NCBI GenBank assembly: GCA_030765455.1
Contig: JAVCCM010000120.1
Location: 53,368-117,367, forward strand
Direction: 5' to 3'
DNA length: 64,000 nucleotides
DNA from: Candidatus Electryonea clarkiae
GTDB lineage: Bacteria; Electryoneota; Electryoneia; Electryoneales; Electryoneaceae
Of the stretch, positions 57,001 through 64,000 are shown one piece after another (the first letter of the stretch is position 1; each line of letters opens with the position of its first letter). The notes beneath the pieces are model-generated. The model saw nothing but the letters and a program-made list of their open reading frames with translations, made no database searches and was not told the DNA's origin. The translations under genes and the position numbers were made by a program.

Positions 57001-59100
57001 AGCCAGACACATTTCGCAAACGCCAAGAAGAACACACCGATTCCCGGTCCTTATGGTCCTTATAACATGATTGCTCCCTATTGGGATGAACGGATGCTGA
57101 CGGGTGATGCGGGTATATATTCATATTATGATGAAGAGGACGAGCAATTTATTATAGAATGGTATGAAGCTAAAAGTCGGACTGCCGGCAATAATTATGG
57201 ATATCCATGCACATTTGAGATTGTAATCTATGATTCACAGGGAGAACATGAGACTTTCACCGGTGATAACGAGATACTGTTCCAGTACCTGGCTGATGAA
57301 ATGAATTTTGAGGACGGTTACGGCAGGATGACACCCTGGTGGACAACAGGTATAAAAGACGGCACCCAGACCGACGGTCTGCAATATTATTATTGGATTC
57401 GTCCATCACCCGGTGCTGTTGAAGATTATGAAACCTATAATGACGGCCTGGCAATTCTGTTTACAACTAATATGCTGCTGATAACGGGTTCCATATCCGG
57501 TTCAATAATCGATATGGAAACTCTGGAACCAATGGAAGATGTCTTCATTCATTCAAACGATATGGATTATTTCACCTATTCCGATGAAGAGGGGAACTAC
57601 TCTTTTGAGCCGGTTTATATAGGTACACATACACTCCTTTTTGAAATTGATTGTTATAATAGTTTTACAACAGAAATTGAAGTCCTGGAAGATGATACAA
57701 CGATTGTGGATGTTCAGATGAGGCATCCGGAATTATCTCTTGATCCGGTTGAAATCGATCATGAACTCAGCCCGGATACTGAGGAGACTCTTGAAGTAAC
57801 ATTGAGCAATGCCGGAAATGGAATGCTCGAATTTGAGGCAGAAGTATATATCGATGATCCGCGTGTCCGTCCCGATCAAACCGATACTGCCTGGAACAAT
57901 CTTTATGCTTTTGATCTTAGCCCTGAAGAGGCAAATAATTATGGTCTAATATTTTGCAATGGTTATTTCTATGTGTCGGGCGCCAACAGTTTCGATCCCT
58001 ACGGACCAAACAGAATCTACAAGTATGACAATACTGGCAGGGATTTGGTGACCACTTATGATCAACCTCCTGGTGAGGATGACAGGAGTTTCTATGGAAT
58101 GAGGGGGTTGGCATGGGATGGTGAATACCTGTACGGGGTAGATGATGGTCAGCTTTACCAGATGGAAATATTTCCGGATTCCCTTATGATAGTTGATCAA
58201 TGGGAATCACCGCTGGCATCTGCTCATTACCTCGAGTGGGATCCGGACAGGGACCTGTTTTGGATGGGTGATCATAACAGCGACATCTACGCAATTGACA
58301 GGAACGGGGATACTGCTGAGCGATTTGAGCGGGAATTCATTCCCCGTGGCGCGGCATGGAATCCTAATGATGTATTAGGGCGGAATCTTTATTTCTTCTC
58401 GCAACTAACCTCTCGAAGCGATATCGAAGTGGTAAGGATGGATCCTGAATCGGGTGATTGCGATACAGTGCATACCGTTCCTTATCCTGCCGGTAGATGG
58501 GCATTAACCGGGGTAGATTATTCCTCCACCTGGAATCCCCTCGTACATGTATTTTCAGCAGTAATAAATCAAAGTGAAGAGGGTTATGTTCAAATATGGT
58601 ATCTAAACGATAACGATACATTCTTTTCAATAAACAATCCTGACGGCACACTTGTAGGTGGCGAAGAAGATATTGTAGAATTTGTCCTCAATTCTACCGG
58701 GTTCCCAATTGGTTCTTACACGTTCTTTGTTGGATTTGAAAATAATGCCTGTGAAGAAGAAAACAACTTCATAGAAATAACAATGACATTACCGGATACC
58801 ACGGACGAAATCAACGATCCTGATATCGAGCAGCCTCTCGAATGGTCTTTCGACGGAGCATACCCTAATCCCTTCAACCAGATTTTGACTGTGCGATTTG
58901 TTCTAAAAGAGACTGCGATAGTAAGAATGAAAATATACAACCTTCTCGGTCAGGAAGTAGCGGAGTTAGCTAATTTACCCCTCACAGCAGGACGATATGC
59001 ACTTCCTTTCGATGGATCAGGACTGTCAAGCGGGATGTATTTCATGCAGTTTAATGCCGGACCATTGCATGAAACAATGAAAATCGTACTGCTTAAATAG
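54043..59100 (+). CDS. Giant gingipain-related (C25) T9SS cargo protein, copy 5 of 6, catalytic residues replaced
   Basis: 1,685 residues from the second of two ATGs (54043), spaced as in copy 6 from its GGAGG. The N-terminus is type A and close to copy 1: 'IGFSCLFLLTSIASARNLAVDQGLPLQVSSR' is almost the same. The domain order is as in copy 1. The His column reads Ser (YYSFSGA), and the Cys column reads E463 ('ELAEGTGKW'), so both catalytic positions are lost. The propeller part is the first type ('LYAFDLSPEEANNYG'). The sorting domain has YPNPFNQ and ends KIVLLK. Confidence 0.8.
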   Translation: MKTLFWFIGFSCLFLLTSIASARNLAVDQGLPLQVSSRIMTDNGMRLTLEIAEPEWKTAGSANEQVSIIDYNLMCGFLEEEGKPSVPVTSRTFRLPPGKTARIELRDAKFKTYTDVDYAAYFGGTTLEELGQIKSSSDSWYPGTIADITTPSNYHDFRVSNLVARPVQVNTALREVRVYDRMEVEIHFENDDDQDLSHQQPTSISRTFLPWYRQFLDWNENELDEFEIYRGGVQVVMRNEEELWEAMAPWIEWKLQKGWELDFLTDDDVNNFTASGIRNELRDRYEVEKFDFVVIIGDATGDFAVPSGINQTNTNYGIFADYYYQLMDDDDIYQDVIVSRISVLDVEDVENYVTKVLTYERDPYMDETDWYLHGACLAVWNYHPGESIACGEYVKSELENIGYSQVYFEIQRYRQQWVDLRNFMNNGITYYSFSGAISDGFQINQIHELSNDNKLFVAMELAEGTGKWSVETECISEAYIRANNDGTPTGAICSFGLTTHSVHWSFMDGITTGAAYAALRMRLPEIGQMLWGGQEAIWNSHHPDWATGTYTFQNFAEQSIMLGDPTVWLWTAVPANLTVDAPESIHSGNNSHSFEISDEEGDPVEDAWVTLYKVDDNENIITSGITDSDGMATLYTSFQFTGEALLTVTAQNFIPNRSTIDVLDPNSRLGYSVISLLDDGENGTEGNDNGIPEAGETVGLQVTARNYGNQDRTNITVTADCDDDWIISIEGEVEFDLISPGEEEQADELILLEISPEAQNGWLVHFNIEFNSDQGTDDERYTLRINAPSYLFVQSEGNENLEPAQADDVTIEIINIGDSDAGVSVGHLDILNGYGSVVVNDVEFEAMPIGESSIGEFRIRANPMAVSGFISPARLIITTEDDAVDTTWFPIALGTRDPTDPTGPDRYGYWAFDNSDTTYHLAPEYDWIEINPDGENNDFEGTDVGIEADYHEDDEAVVIALPFEVQYYGETFDSITINNNGWAAFGSQTHFANAKKNTPIPGPYGPYNMIAPYWDERMLTGDAGIYSYYDEEDEQFIIEWYEAKSRTAGNNYGYPCTFEIVIYDSQGEHETFTGDNEILFQYLADEMNFEDGYGRMTPWWTTGIKDGTQTDGLQYYYWIRPSPGAVEDYETYNDGLAILFTTNMLLITGSISGSIIDMETLEPMEDVFIHSNDMDYFTYSDEEGNYSFEPVYIGTHTLLFEIDCYNSFTTEIEVLEDDTTIVDVQMRHPELSLDPVEIDHELSPDTEETLEVTLSNAGNGMLEFEAEVYIDDPRVRPDQTDTAWNNLYAFDLSPEEANNYGLIFCNGYFYVSGANSFDPYGPNRIYKYDNTGRDLVTTYDQPPGEDDRSFYGMRGLAWDGEYLYGVDDGQLYQMEIFPDSLMIVDQWESPLASAHYLEWDPDRDLFWMGDHNSDIYAIDRNGDTAERFEREFIPRGAAWNPNDVLGRNLYFFSQLTSRSDIEVVRMDPESGDCDTVHTVPYPAGRWALTGVDYSSTWNPLVHVFSAVINQSEEGYVQIWYLNDNDTFFSINNPDGTLVGGEEDIVEFVLNSTGFPIGSYTFFVGFENNACEEENNFIEITMTLPDTTDEINDPDIEQPLEWSFDGAYPNPFNQILTVRFVLKETAIVRMKIYNLLGQEVAELANLPLTAGRYALPFDGSGLSSGMYFMQFNAGPLHETMKIVLLK

Positions 59101-59110
59101 AACAAAAGAT

Positions 59111-59283
59111 TACAGGATGTAAGGATCTTTAGGATACACAGGATTATTTCTTTGGATGTTCTGTCAGGTTTTGAACGAAGAGGAGACCTGACAGAGACCC
59201 CCGTCAGTTCATCGCTTCGCTAAAGAACTGACGGAACAATCACAGGATATAAGGCTTTTCAGGATTAACAGGATTATTTCTTA
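59111..59283. repeat. Direct repeat pair enclosing two hairpins
   Basis: Two copies of a roughly 43-base ACAGGAT-type unit lie at 59111-59153 and 59241-59283. Between them are two perfect stem-loops. CTGTCAGGT at 59161-59169 pairs with ACCTGACAG at 59186-59194. CCGTCAGTTC at 59201-59210 pairs with GAACTGACGG at 59225-59234. A CTTAGCGCCTTTGCGCGA segment follows the second copy. Confidence 0.75.
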
Positions 59284-59318
59284 GCGCCTTTGCGCGAGAA
59301 AGAAATATTGGAGGCATC

Positions 59319-62300
59319 ATGAAAACCTTGAGATTTTTTGCCGTACTTAGCTGCTTTTTGCTTATAGCAGGCACTACTCTCGCCAGAAATTTCACCGCGG
59401 GCAAAGATTTACCTATGCAAGTCACCGAAAGGATTATTACATCCAACGGAATGAGCCTATCTCTCGAGATAGTTGATCCTGAGTGGAAACAAGCCGGTTT
59501 AAGTAAAGACGACATAGTGGTGGCACAGCTTGGACCTATGGCTGGTCACCTTGAATCCGAAGGGTTTCCCGTAGTGCCGGTCACCAGCAGGATGTTTCGT
59601 ATCCCGCCTCGAAGCGGAGTAACAGTTGATGTGATCAAAGCTGAATATGAAACCTATTCAGATGTTGAATACGCTTCATATTTTGGTGGCGATAAGATAG
59701 AGGATTACCGTCCCAGCCGAAAAGTTGAAGATTCATGGTATCCCGGCACCCTGGCGGAGGTTACCAGACCGATTATTTACCATGATTTCCGAGTATGCAA
59801 CCTGGCTGCTTATCCTGTTCAGGTAAACACCGCCCGGGGTGAGGTGCGTGTCTATTCCAAAATTGATGTTGATATACGCTATGAAGGCGCGGATGATCGT
59901 TGTACCCTCGACCAGATGCCCACCACCATCAGCTCAACCTTTCTTCCCTGGTATCGTGAATTTCTTGACTGGAGTGAAAACGAACTGGATGAATACGCCC
60001 TCTATCGTGGTGGTGTACAGGTTGTTATGCCTGAAAATGATCAGCTTCGTAATGCTCTTGCACCCTGGATCGAATGGAAATTGCAAAAGGGTTGGGAGTT
60101 GGAATTCCTGACTGACGAGGACTGTAACTGGACTTATTCCGGTATCAGAAATGAATTACGAGATCGGTATGAAGAACAGATATTTGATTACGTGATCATT
60201 ATTGGCGATATAGATGGTTTATTCCCGGTTCCCACCGATGTGACAAATCGATCTGACTATTATTACTGTTTGATGGATGATGATGACATTTATCAAGATG
60301 TTGTTCTGGGACGTATCAGTGTTCAGGATCTGGAAGATGTGAGGAATTATGGAAATAAAGTCATCCTGTACGAACGCGATCCTTACATGGATGAGACTGA
60401 CTGGTATTTGAGTGGAGCCGGGTTGGCTGTCTGGGATTATTGCGGCGCTAACAGTATAGAAGTATGTCAATATGGTAAACTCGAAATGGAAAGAATAGGA
60501 TACGAAGAAGTCAATGTTTATGCCTATCGGAATAGAAATACGAATGAAATTATTAATGACATGAACGAAGGTATAAGCCATTATATTTTCCGTGGTGGCA
60601 TTGGTACCGGGATTACTCTGGGCAACATCAGGGATATGACAAATGACCGTATGCTATTCCCCGCTCCCGAGTACACCTGCGGAACTGCTACAATTCGTCA
60701 AACCGAATGTATAGCAGAAGCCTGGATGCGAGCCGGAAGTTTCAATTCACCAAAAGGAGCAATCGGCGCCTTTGGTGACGAGTCATGCACGTCACATGCA
60801 TCAGCAAACCAGATTCTCGCTGTTGGAGGAGCTTATGCCGCTCTGAATATGCGTCTTCCGGCGCTGGGTATGATGTTATGGGGTGGACAGGAATTCCTCT
60901 GGCGGGCATATCATCCCGACTGGTGCAGTGGAAACTATAACTTCGAAAAATTTGCATCTGATGCTCATTTTCTTGGTGATCCTACCTGCTGGATTTGGAC
61001 GGGAGTACCGCAGGAACTCGTTGTTGAACTGAATGAGACTATTCCAGTAGGAAGAAACAGTTACGCAATTTCTGTAGCTGATACGAATGATAGTCCTGTG
61101 GTGGGAGCATGGGTTACATTTTACAAAGTTGATGATGATGAAGAGATTATAACCCGGGGCGAAACGGATGAAAATGGGAATGCAGTACTAAGTATTCCGG
61201 TGCGTTATGAGGGGGACGCAATGCTCACTATCACCGCCCAGAATTTCATCCCCAACCGGACTGAAGTGTCGATAATAGATCCGAACTCAAGGTTAAGCTA
61301 TGCTGAGATTATTTTCCAGGACGATGGGAATAATGGTACGAGTGGAAATGAAAACGGAATTCCTGAGGCTGGAGAAACGGTTGGTCTGGAAATAACCGTA
61401 CGCAATTTCGGGGAGACAAACCAGTCAGGAATTTCTGTGACTGCTGATTGCGATGAAGACTGGATTACATCCCTAACCGGGGAAGTTACTGTTGACGCTA
61501 TCAATGCCGATCAGGAGGACGTCGGGGAGGGATTGATCTTGGTGGAGATTGATCCCGAAGCTCAAAATGACTGGGTTTTTCACCTTGAACTGGAATTTGA
61601 CAGCGATGCCGGGCAATATGCAGATGAATTTGCTTTTAAAGTAAATGCCCCGAAGTATTTTCTAATCGAGATAGAAGGTGTTGAGGAGATGGAACCGGGT
61701 GATGAGGGCGATATCACTATCAATCTGATTAACCTCGGTGGAAGCGACGCTGCTGCCTCGGAAGGATATCTCACCTTCCAGCATTCGTTTGCGCGGGCAA
61801 ATGATCCAACCGGAGAGTTCGCTGCAATGGATATTAACGGTGAAGCTGAAGCGGAATTCACGATTACGGCTCACCCTGAATCTTTTTCCGGAGTCCCCGT
61901 TCCCTCAAATCTGGTTGTTACAACCGAAGATGGCTGTATTGATACAGTTCATTTCACCCTGGTCATGGGAACTCGCGAATCGTCCGATCCGAGTGGACCC
62001 GACAACTACGGATATATAGCAATAGATCATACGGATACCACTATTGAAATCTGTCCGGAATACGACTGGATAGAAATTAATCCCAATGTGGAAGATTATG
62101 ATTATGAGGGTATAGATACCGAGGTGTACGATGCTGGCGATGATCAGGATACCTGCGCTGTATTCGAACTTCCCTTCCAGGTTCAATACTATGGCGAAAC
62201 ATTCGATTCTATTACGATCAACGGAAATGGGTTTGCTGCTTTTGGGAGCTGGCCTGATTTTGATTATGCCTGCCGAAACTTTCCACTGCCCGGATGTAAC

Positions 62301-64000
62301 GGACCACCAAATATGATCGCTCCTTACTGGGATGAAAGGGCGCAGGGTGATATCTACCACTATTATGATGAAGATAATAACCGTTATATCATCGAATGGT
62401 GGGAAACAAAAGGGAGGACTGGCTCTAATAATTGGGGTGAGGATTGTACATTCGAGGTTATTATTTATGATAATATCGGAATTCACAGCACACGAACCGG
62501 TGACAATGAGTTCATGTTTCAATATCATGAGATGGATCGTCATTTAGGTTACGGAAGAAGCACTCCCTGGTGGACGACAGGCATCCAGAACAACACCTTT
62601 GACGATGGAATTACATATTACTTTTACAATGTTGCTAAACCCGGTGCTGTTGACAGAAATCAGTGTGATGAGGGGCTGGCGATCCTTTTCTCTACGAATA
62701 TGGCATATATCGTAGGTGGACTGGAGGGACATGTAACCGATGCAGAAACCGGTGAACCGATGGAAGGTGTTTTTGTCGGTACTACCAATGGTTATTATCA
62801 TGCTGAAACAGACGCTGATGGATTTTACAGCTTCATTGACATTGCTATTGGAGAATACAATCTGGAATTCAATTTTGAGTGTTTTAACGACTCAATATTA
62901 TCTCACATTTTCGTAGCAGAAGATGAAACTACTACTGTCAATCTTGCAATGCTTCATCCTGAAATTTCTATCGATCCAGTTGAAATTAACCATGAACTCG
63001 ATCCTGACAATGAAGAAACACTTGAAATCAGTGTCAGCAATCCAGGTAATGGTACGCTTGAATTCGCTGCTGAGATATTCTTGTTTGATCCACGAGTCCG
63101 TCCCGATCAAACCGATACTCCCTGGAATAATCTTTACGCCTTTGACCTCAGCCCTGACGAATCCCGTTACTTTGGGCTAACAATTGTCAACCGTGAATTC
63201 TATGTAAGTGGCGCTGACAATCTTGATCCAGTTGGTCCGAACAAAATATATAAATATGATGATCAGGGCAGGGAAATTTTAATCACGTATAACCAACCTG
63301 TGCCAACAGATCAAAGAAGCGCGTCGGGAATGCGGGGATTGACATGGGACGGCGACTATCTGTATGGAGTAGATAATGAACGGTTATATCAAATGGAAAT
63401 CCTGCCTGATACCCTTAACGCGGTTGAGTCATGGGAGGTTCCGCTTGCGCAGGCTCATTATCTTGAATATGACCCAGGCAACGAACTTTTCTGGATGGGG
63501 GATTATAATAGTGATATATATGGAGTTGACCGTAACGGAGATATTGCAGCACAATTTGAGAGGGAATTCATTCCCCGTGGGGCTGCGTGGAATCCTTATG
63601 ATGAATTAGGGCGAAATCTTTATCTATTCTCACAATTTTCATCTCGCAGCAATATTCATGTAGTAAGGATGAATCCTGAAACCGGTGATTGCGACACAGT
63701 TCATACCATTCCATATCCGGCGGGTAGATGGGGATTAGCCGGTGTTGATTTTTCTTTCAAATGGAATCCCCTCGTTCATGTTTTTTCTGCTTTAATAAAT
63801 CAAACCGAAGAGAGCTATGTGCAGGTCTGGTATTTCAATGATAACGAAACATTTTTCTCGATAAATAACCCGGACGGAACATTAGCAGGAGGCGGAGAAA
63901 GTATTATTGAATTCATGTCCAACTCTACCGGACTTCCATTTGGGTCATACTCATTCTTCGTCGGATTTGACAATAACGCCTGTGAGGATGAGAATAATTA
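59319..64000 (+). CDS. Giant gingipain-related (C25) T9SS cargo protein, copy 6 of 6 (3' end outside window)
   Basis: The frame is open from the ATG at 59319 (GGAGG four bases upstream) to the window edge, giving 1,560 residues, so about 125 residues including the sorting domain should lie beyond. The signal peptide is residues 1-21, and the N-terminus is type A ('ARNFTAGKDLPMQVTER'). C454 in 'EYTCGTAT' is at the nucleophile position, and the His column has Arg (YIFRGG). The acidic loop reads 'DDGNNGTSGNENG'. The propeller part is the first type and includes a 74-base block (63621-63694) identical to copy 1. Confidence 0.82.
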   Translation, partial: MKTLRFFAVLSCFLLIAGTTLARNFTAGKDLPMQVTERIITSNGMSLSLEIVDPEWKQAGLSKDDIVVAQLGPMAGHLESEGFPVVPVTSRMFRIPPRSGVTVDVIKAEYETYSDVEYASYFGGDKIEDYRPSRKVEDSWYPGTLAEVTRPIIYHDFRVCNLAAYPVQVNTARGEVRVYSKIDVDIRYEGADDRCTLDQMPTTISSTFLPWYREFLDWSENELDEYALYRGGVQVVMPENDQLRNALAPWIEWKLQKGWELEFLTDEDCNWTYSGIRNELRDRYEEQIFDYVIIIGDIDGLFPVPTDVTNRSDYYYCLMDDDDIYQDVVLGRISVQDLEDVRNYGNKVILYERDPYMDETDWYLSGAGLAVWDYCGANSIEVCQYGKLEMERIGYEEVNVYAYRNRNTNEIINDMNEGISHYIFRGGIGTGITLGNIRDMTNDRMLFPAPEYTCGTATIRQTECIAEAWMRAGSFNSPKGAIGAFGDESCTSHASANQILAVGGAYAALNMRLPALGMMLWGGQEFLWRAYHPDWCSGNYNFEKFASDAHFLGDPTCWIWTGVPQELVVELNETIPVGRNSYAISVADTNDSPVVGAWVTFYKVDDDEEIITRGETDENGNAVLSIPVRYEGDAMLTITAQNFIPNRTEVSIIDPNSRLSYAEIIFQDDGNNGTSGNENGIPEAGETVGLEITVRNFGETNQSGISVTADCDEDWITSLTGEVTVDAINADQEDVGEGLILVEIDPEAQNDWVFHLELEFDSDAGQYADEFAFKVNAPKYFLIEIEGVEEMEPGDEGDITINLINLGGSDAAASEGYLTFQHSFARANDPTGEFAAMDINGEAEAEFTITAHPESFSGVPVPSNLVVTTEDGCIDTVHFTLVMGTRESSDPSGPDNYGYIAIDHTDTTIEICPEYDWIEINPNVEDYDYEGIDTEVYDAGDDQDTCAVFELPFQVQYYGETFDSITINGNGFAAFGSWPDFDYACRNFPLPGCNGPPNMIAPYWDERAQGDIYHYYDEDNNRYIIEWWETKGRTGSNNWGEDCTFEVIIYDNIGIHSTRTGDNEFMFQYHEMDRHLGYGRSTPWWTTGIQNNTFDDGITYYFYNVAKPGAVDRNQCDEGLAILFSTNMAYIVGGLEGHVTDAETGEPMEGVFVGTTNGYYHAETDADGFYSFIDIAIGEYNLEFNFECFNDSILSHIFVAEDETTTVNLAMLHPEISIDPVEINHELDPDNEETLEISVSNPGNGTLEFAAEIFLFDPRVRPDQTDTPWNNLYAFDLSPDESRYFGLTIVNREFYVSGADNLDPVGPNKIYKYDDQGREILITYNQPVPTDQRSASGMRGLTWDGDYLYGVDNERLYQMEILPDTLNAVESWEVPLAQAHYLEYDPGNELFWMGDYNSDIYGVDRNGDIAAQFEREFIPRGAAWNPYDELGRNLYLFSQFSSRSNIHVVRMNPETGDCDTVHTIPYPAGRWGLAGVDFSFKWNPLVHVFSALINQTEESYVQVWYFNDNETFFSINNPDGTLAGGGESIIEFMSNSTGLPFGSYSFFVGFDNNACEDENN

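Noticed and set aside
61905..62543. Minus-strand open frame of 212 codons
   Set aside because: It lies opposite the nidogen-like domain of C25 copy 6, is Ile-rich as expected from antisense of Asp/Asn codons, and has no homolog-like motif.
59839..63609. Several short plus-strand frames in this interval as separate genes
   Set aside because: They lie in a different frame inside C25 copy 6, whose own frame is open from 59319 to the window edge.
26542..64000. Calling the six C25 genes active gingipains
   Set aside because: The His position is replaced in all six and the Cys in three, so only family membership, not protease activity, is supported.
1..64000. CRISPR array, tRNA or rRNA genes, insertion sequences
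   Set aside because: No regularly spaced identical repeats, no tRNA-like cloverleaf noticed, no rRNA-like sequence and no transposase or integrase frame were seen; the repeats present are palindromes, ACAGGAT units or coding repeats.

Overview
The window looks like chromosomal DNA of a Gram-negative bacterium of the FCB type (Fibrobacteres-Chlorobi-Bacteroidetes and related candidate phyla). The main reason is that twelve predicted secreted proteins visibly end in a type IX secretion (T9SS) type A sorting domain: a YPNPFN-like motif, a strand resembling 'IYNLLGQEV', and a final basic-hydrophobic tail such as KIVLLK. A thirteenth protein is cut by the window edge before its expected domain. 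An outer-membrane beta-barrel and a GmhA heptose-phosphate enzyme also point to a diderm cell. The exact phylum cannot be fixed from this sequence; Marinimicrobia-, Calditrichota- or Cloacimonadota-like lineages are guesses.

Layout. 1-2,945: two tandem paralogous LVIVD-type secreted proteins, each followed by the same intergenic repeat. 2,989-10,546: mostly cellular genes (diaminopropionate ammonia-lyase-like enzyme, small Cys-rich protein, gmhA, a degenerate DRE-TIM/HMGL-like protein, an outer-membrane barrel, engB/ysxC, lon). 10,607-16,784: a palindromic element, a VCBS-repeat T9SS cargo protein, a multiply frameshifted gene remnant, and a secreted HExxH metallopeptidase with a T9SS domain. 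16,947-18,853: an ATPase plus HNH pair matching the Septu (PtuA/PtuB) anti-phage system. 18,936-23,753: a flippase, a Gfo/Idh/MocA oxidoreductase, panD and pepA. 24,020-64,000: about 40 kb of secreted T9SS cargo, all on the plus strand.

The 40-kb block is the striking part. It holds a VCBS protein, then six giant paralogous gingipain-related (peptidase family C25) proteins of about 1,670-1,690 residues, interrupted once by two beta-helix proteins. By eye, the catalytic His position of C25 is substituted in all six copies, and the Cys position is kept in only three. The copies share a long modular architecture: propeptide-like region, C25 domain, acidic DxGxNGT loop domain, nidogen-like domain, carboxypeptidase-regulatory-like domain, propeller-like domain and sorting domain. 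Their modules appear to have been exchanged: copy 4 has the N-terminal type of copy 2 but the propeller type of copy 3, and copies 1 and 6 share a 74-nt perfectly identical block. I read this as an expanding, recombining family of surface-displayed proteins built on a probably inactive protease scaffold. That is inference; no T9SS machinery genes lie in the window.

One beta-helix gene (45,595) carries a frameshift that separates it from its sorting domain. I saw no tRNA, rRNA, CRISPR array, integrase or transposase.
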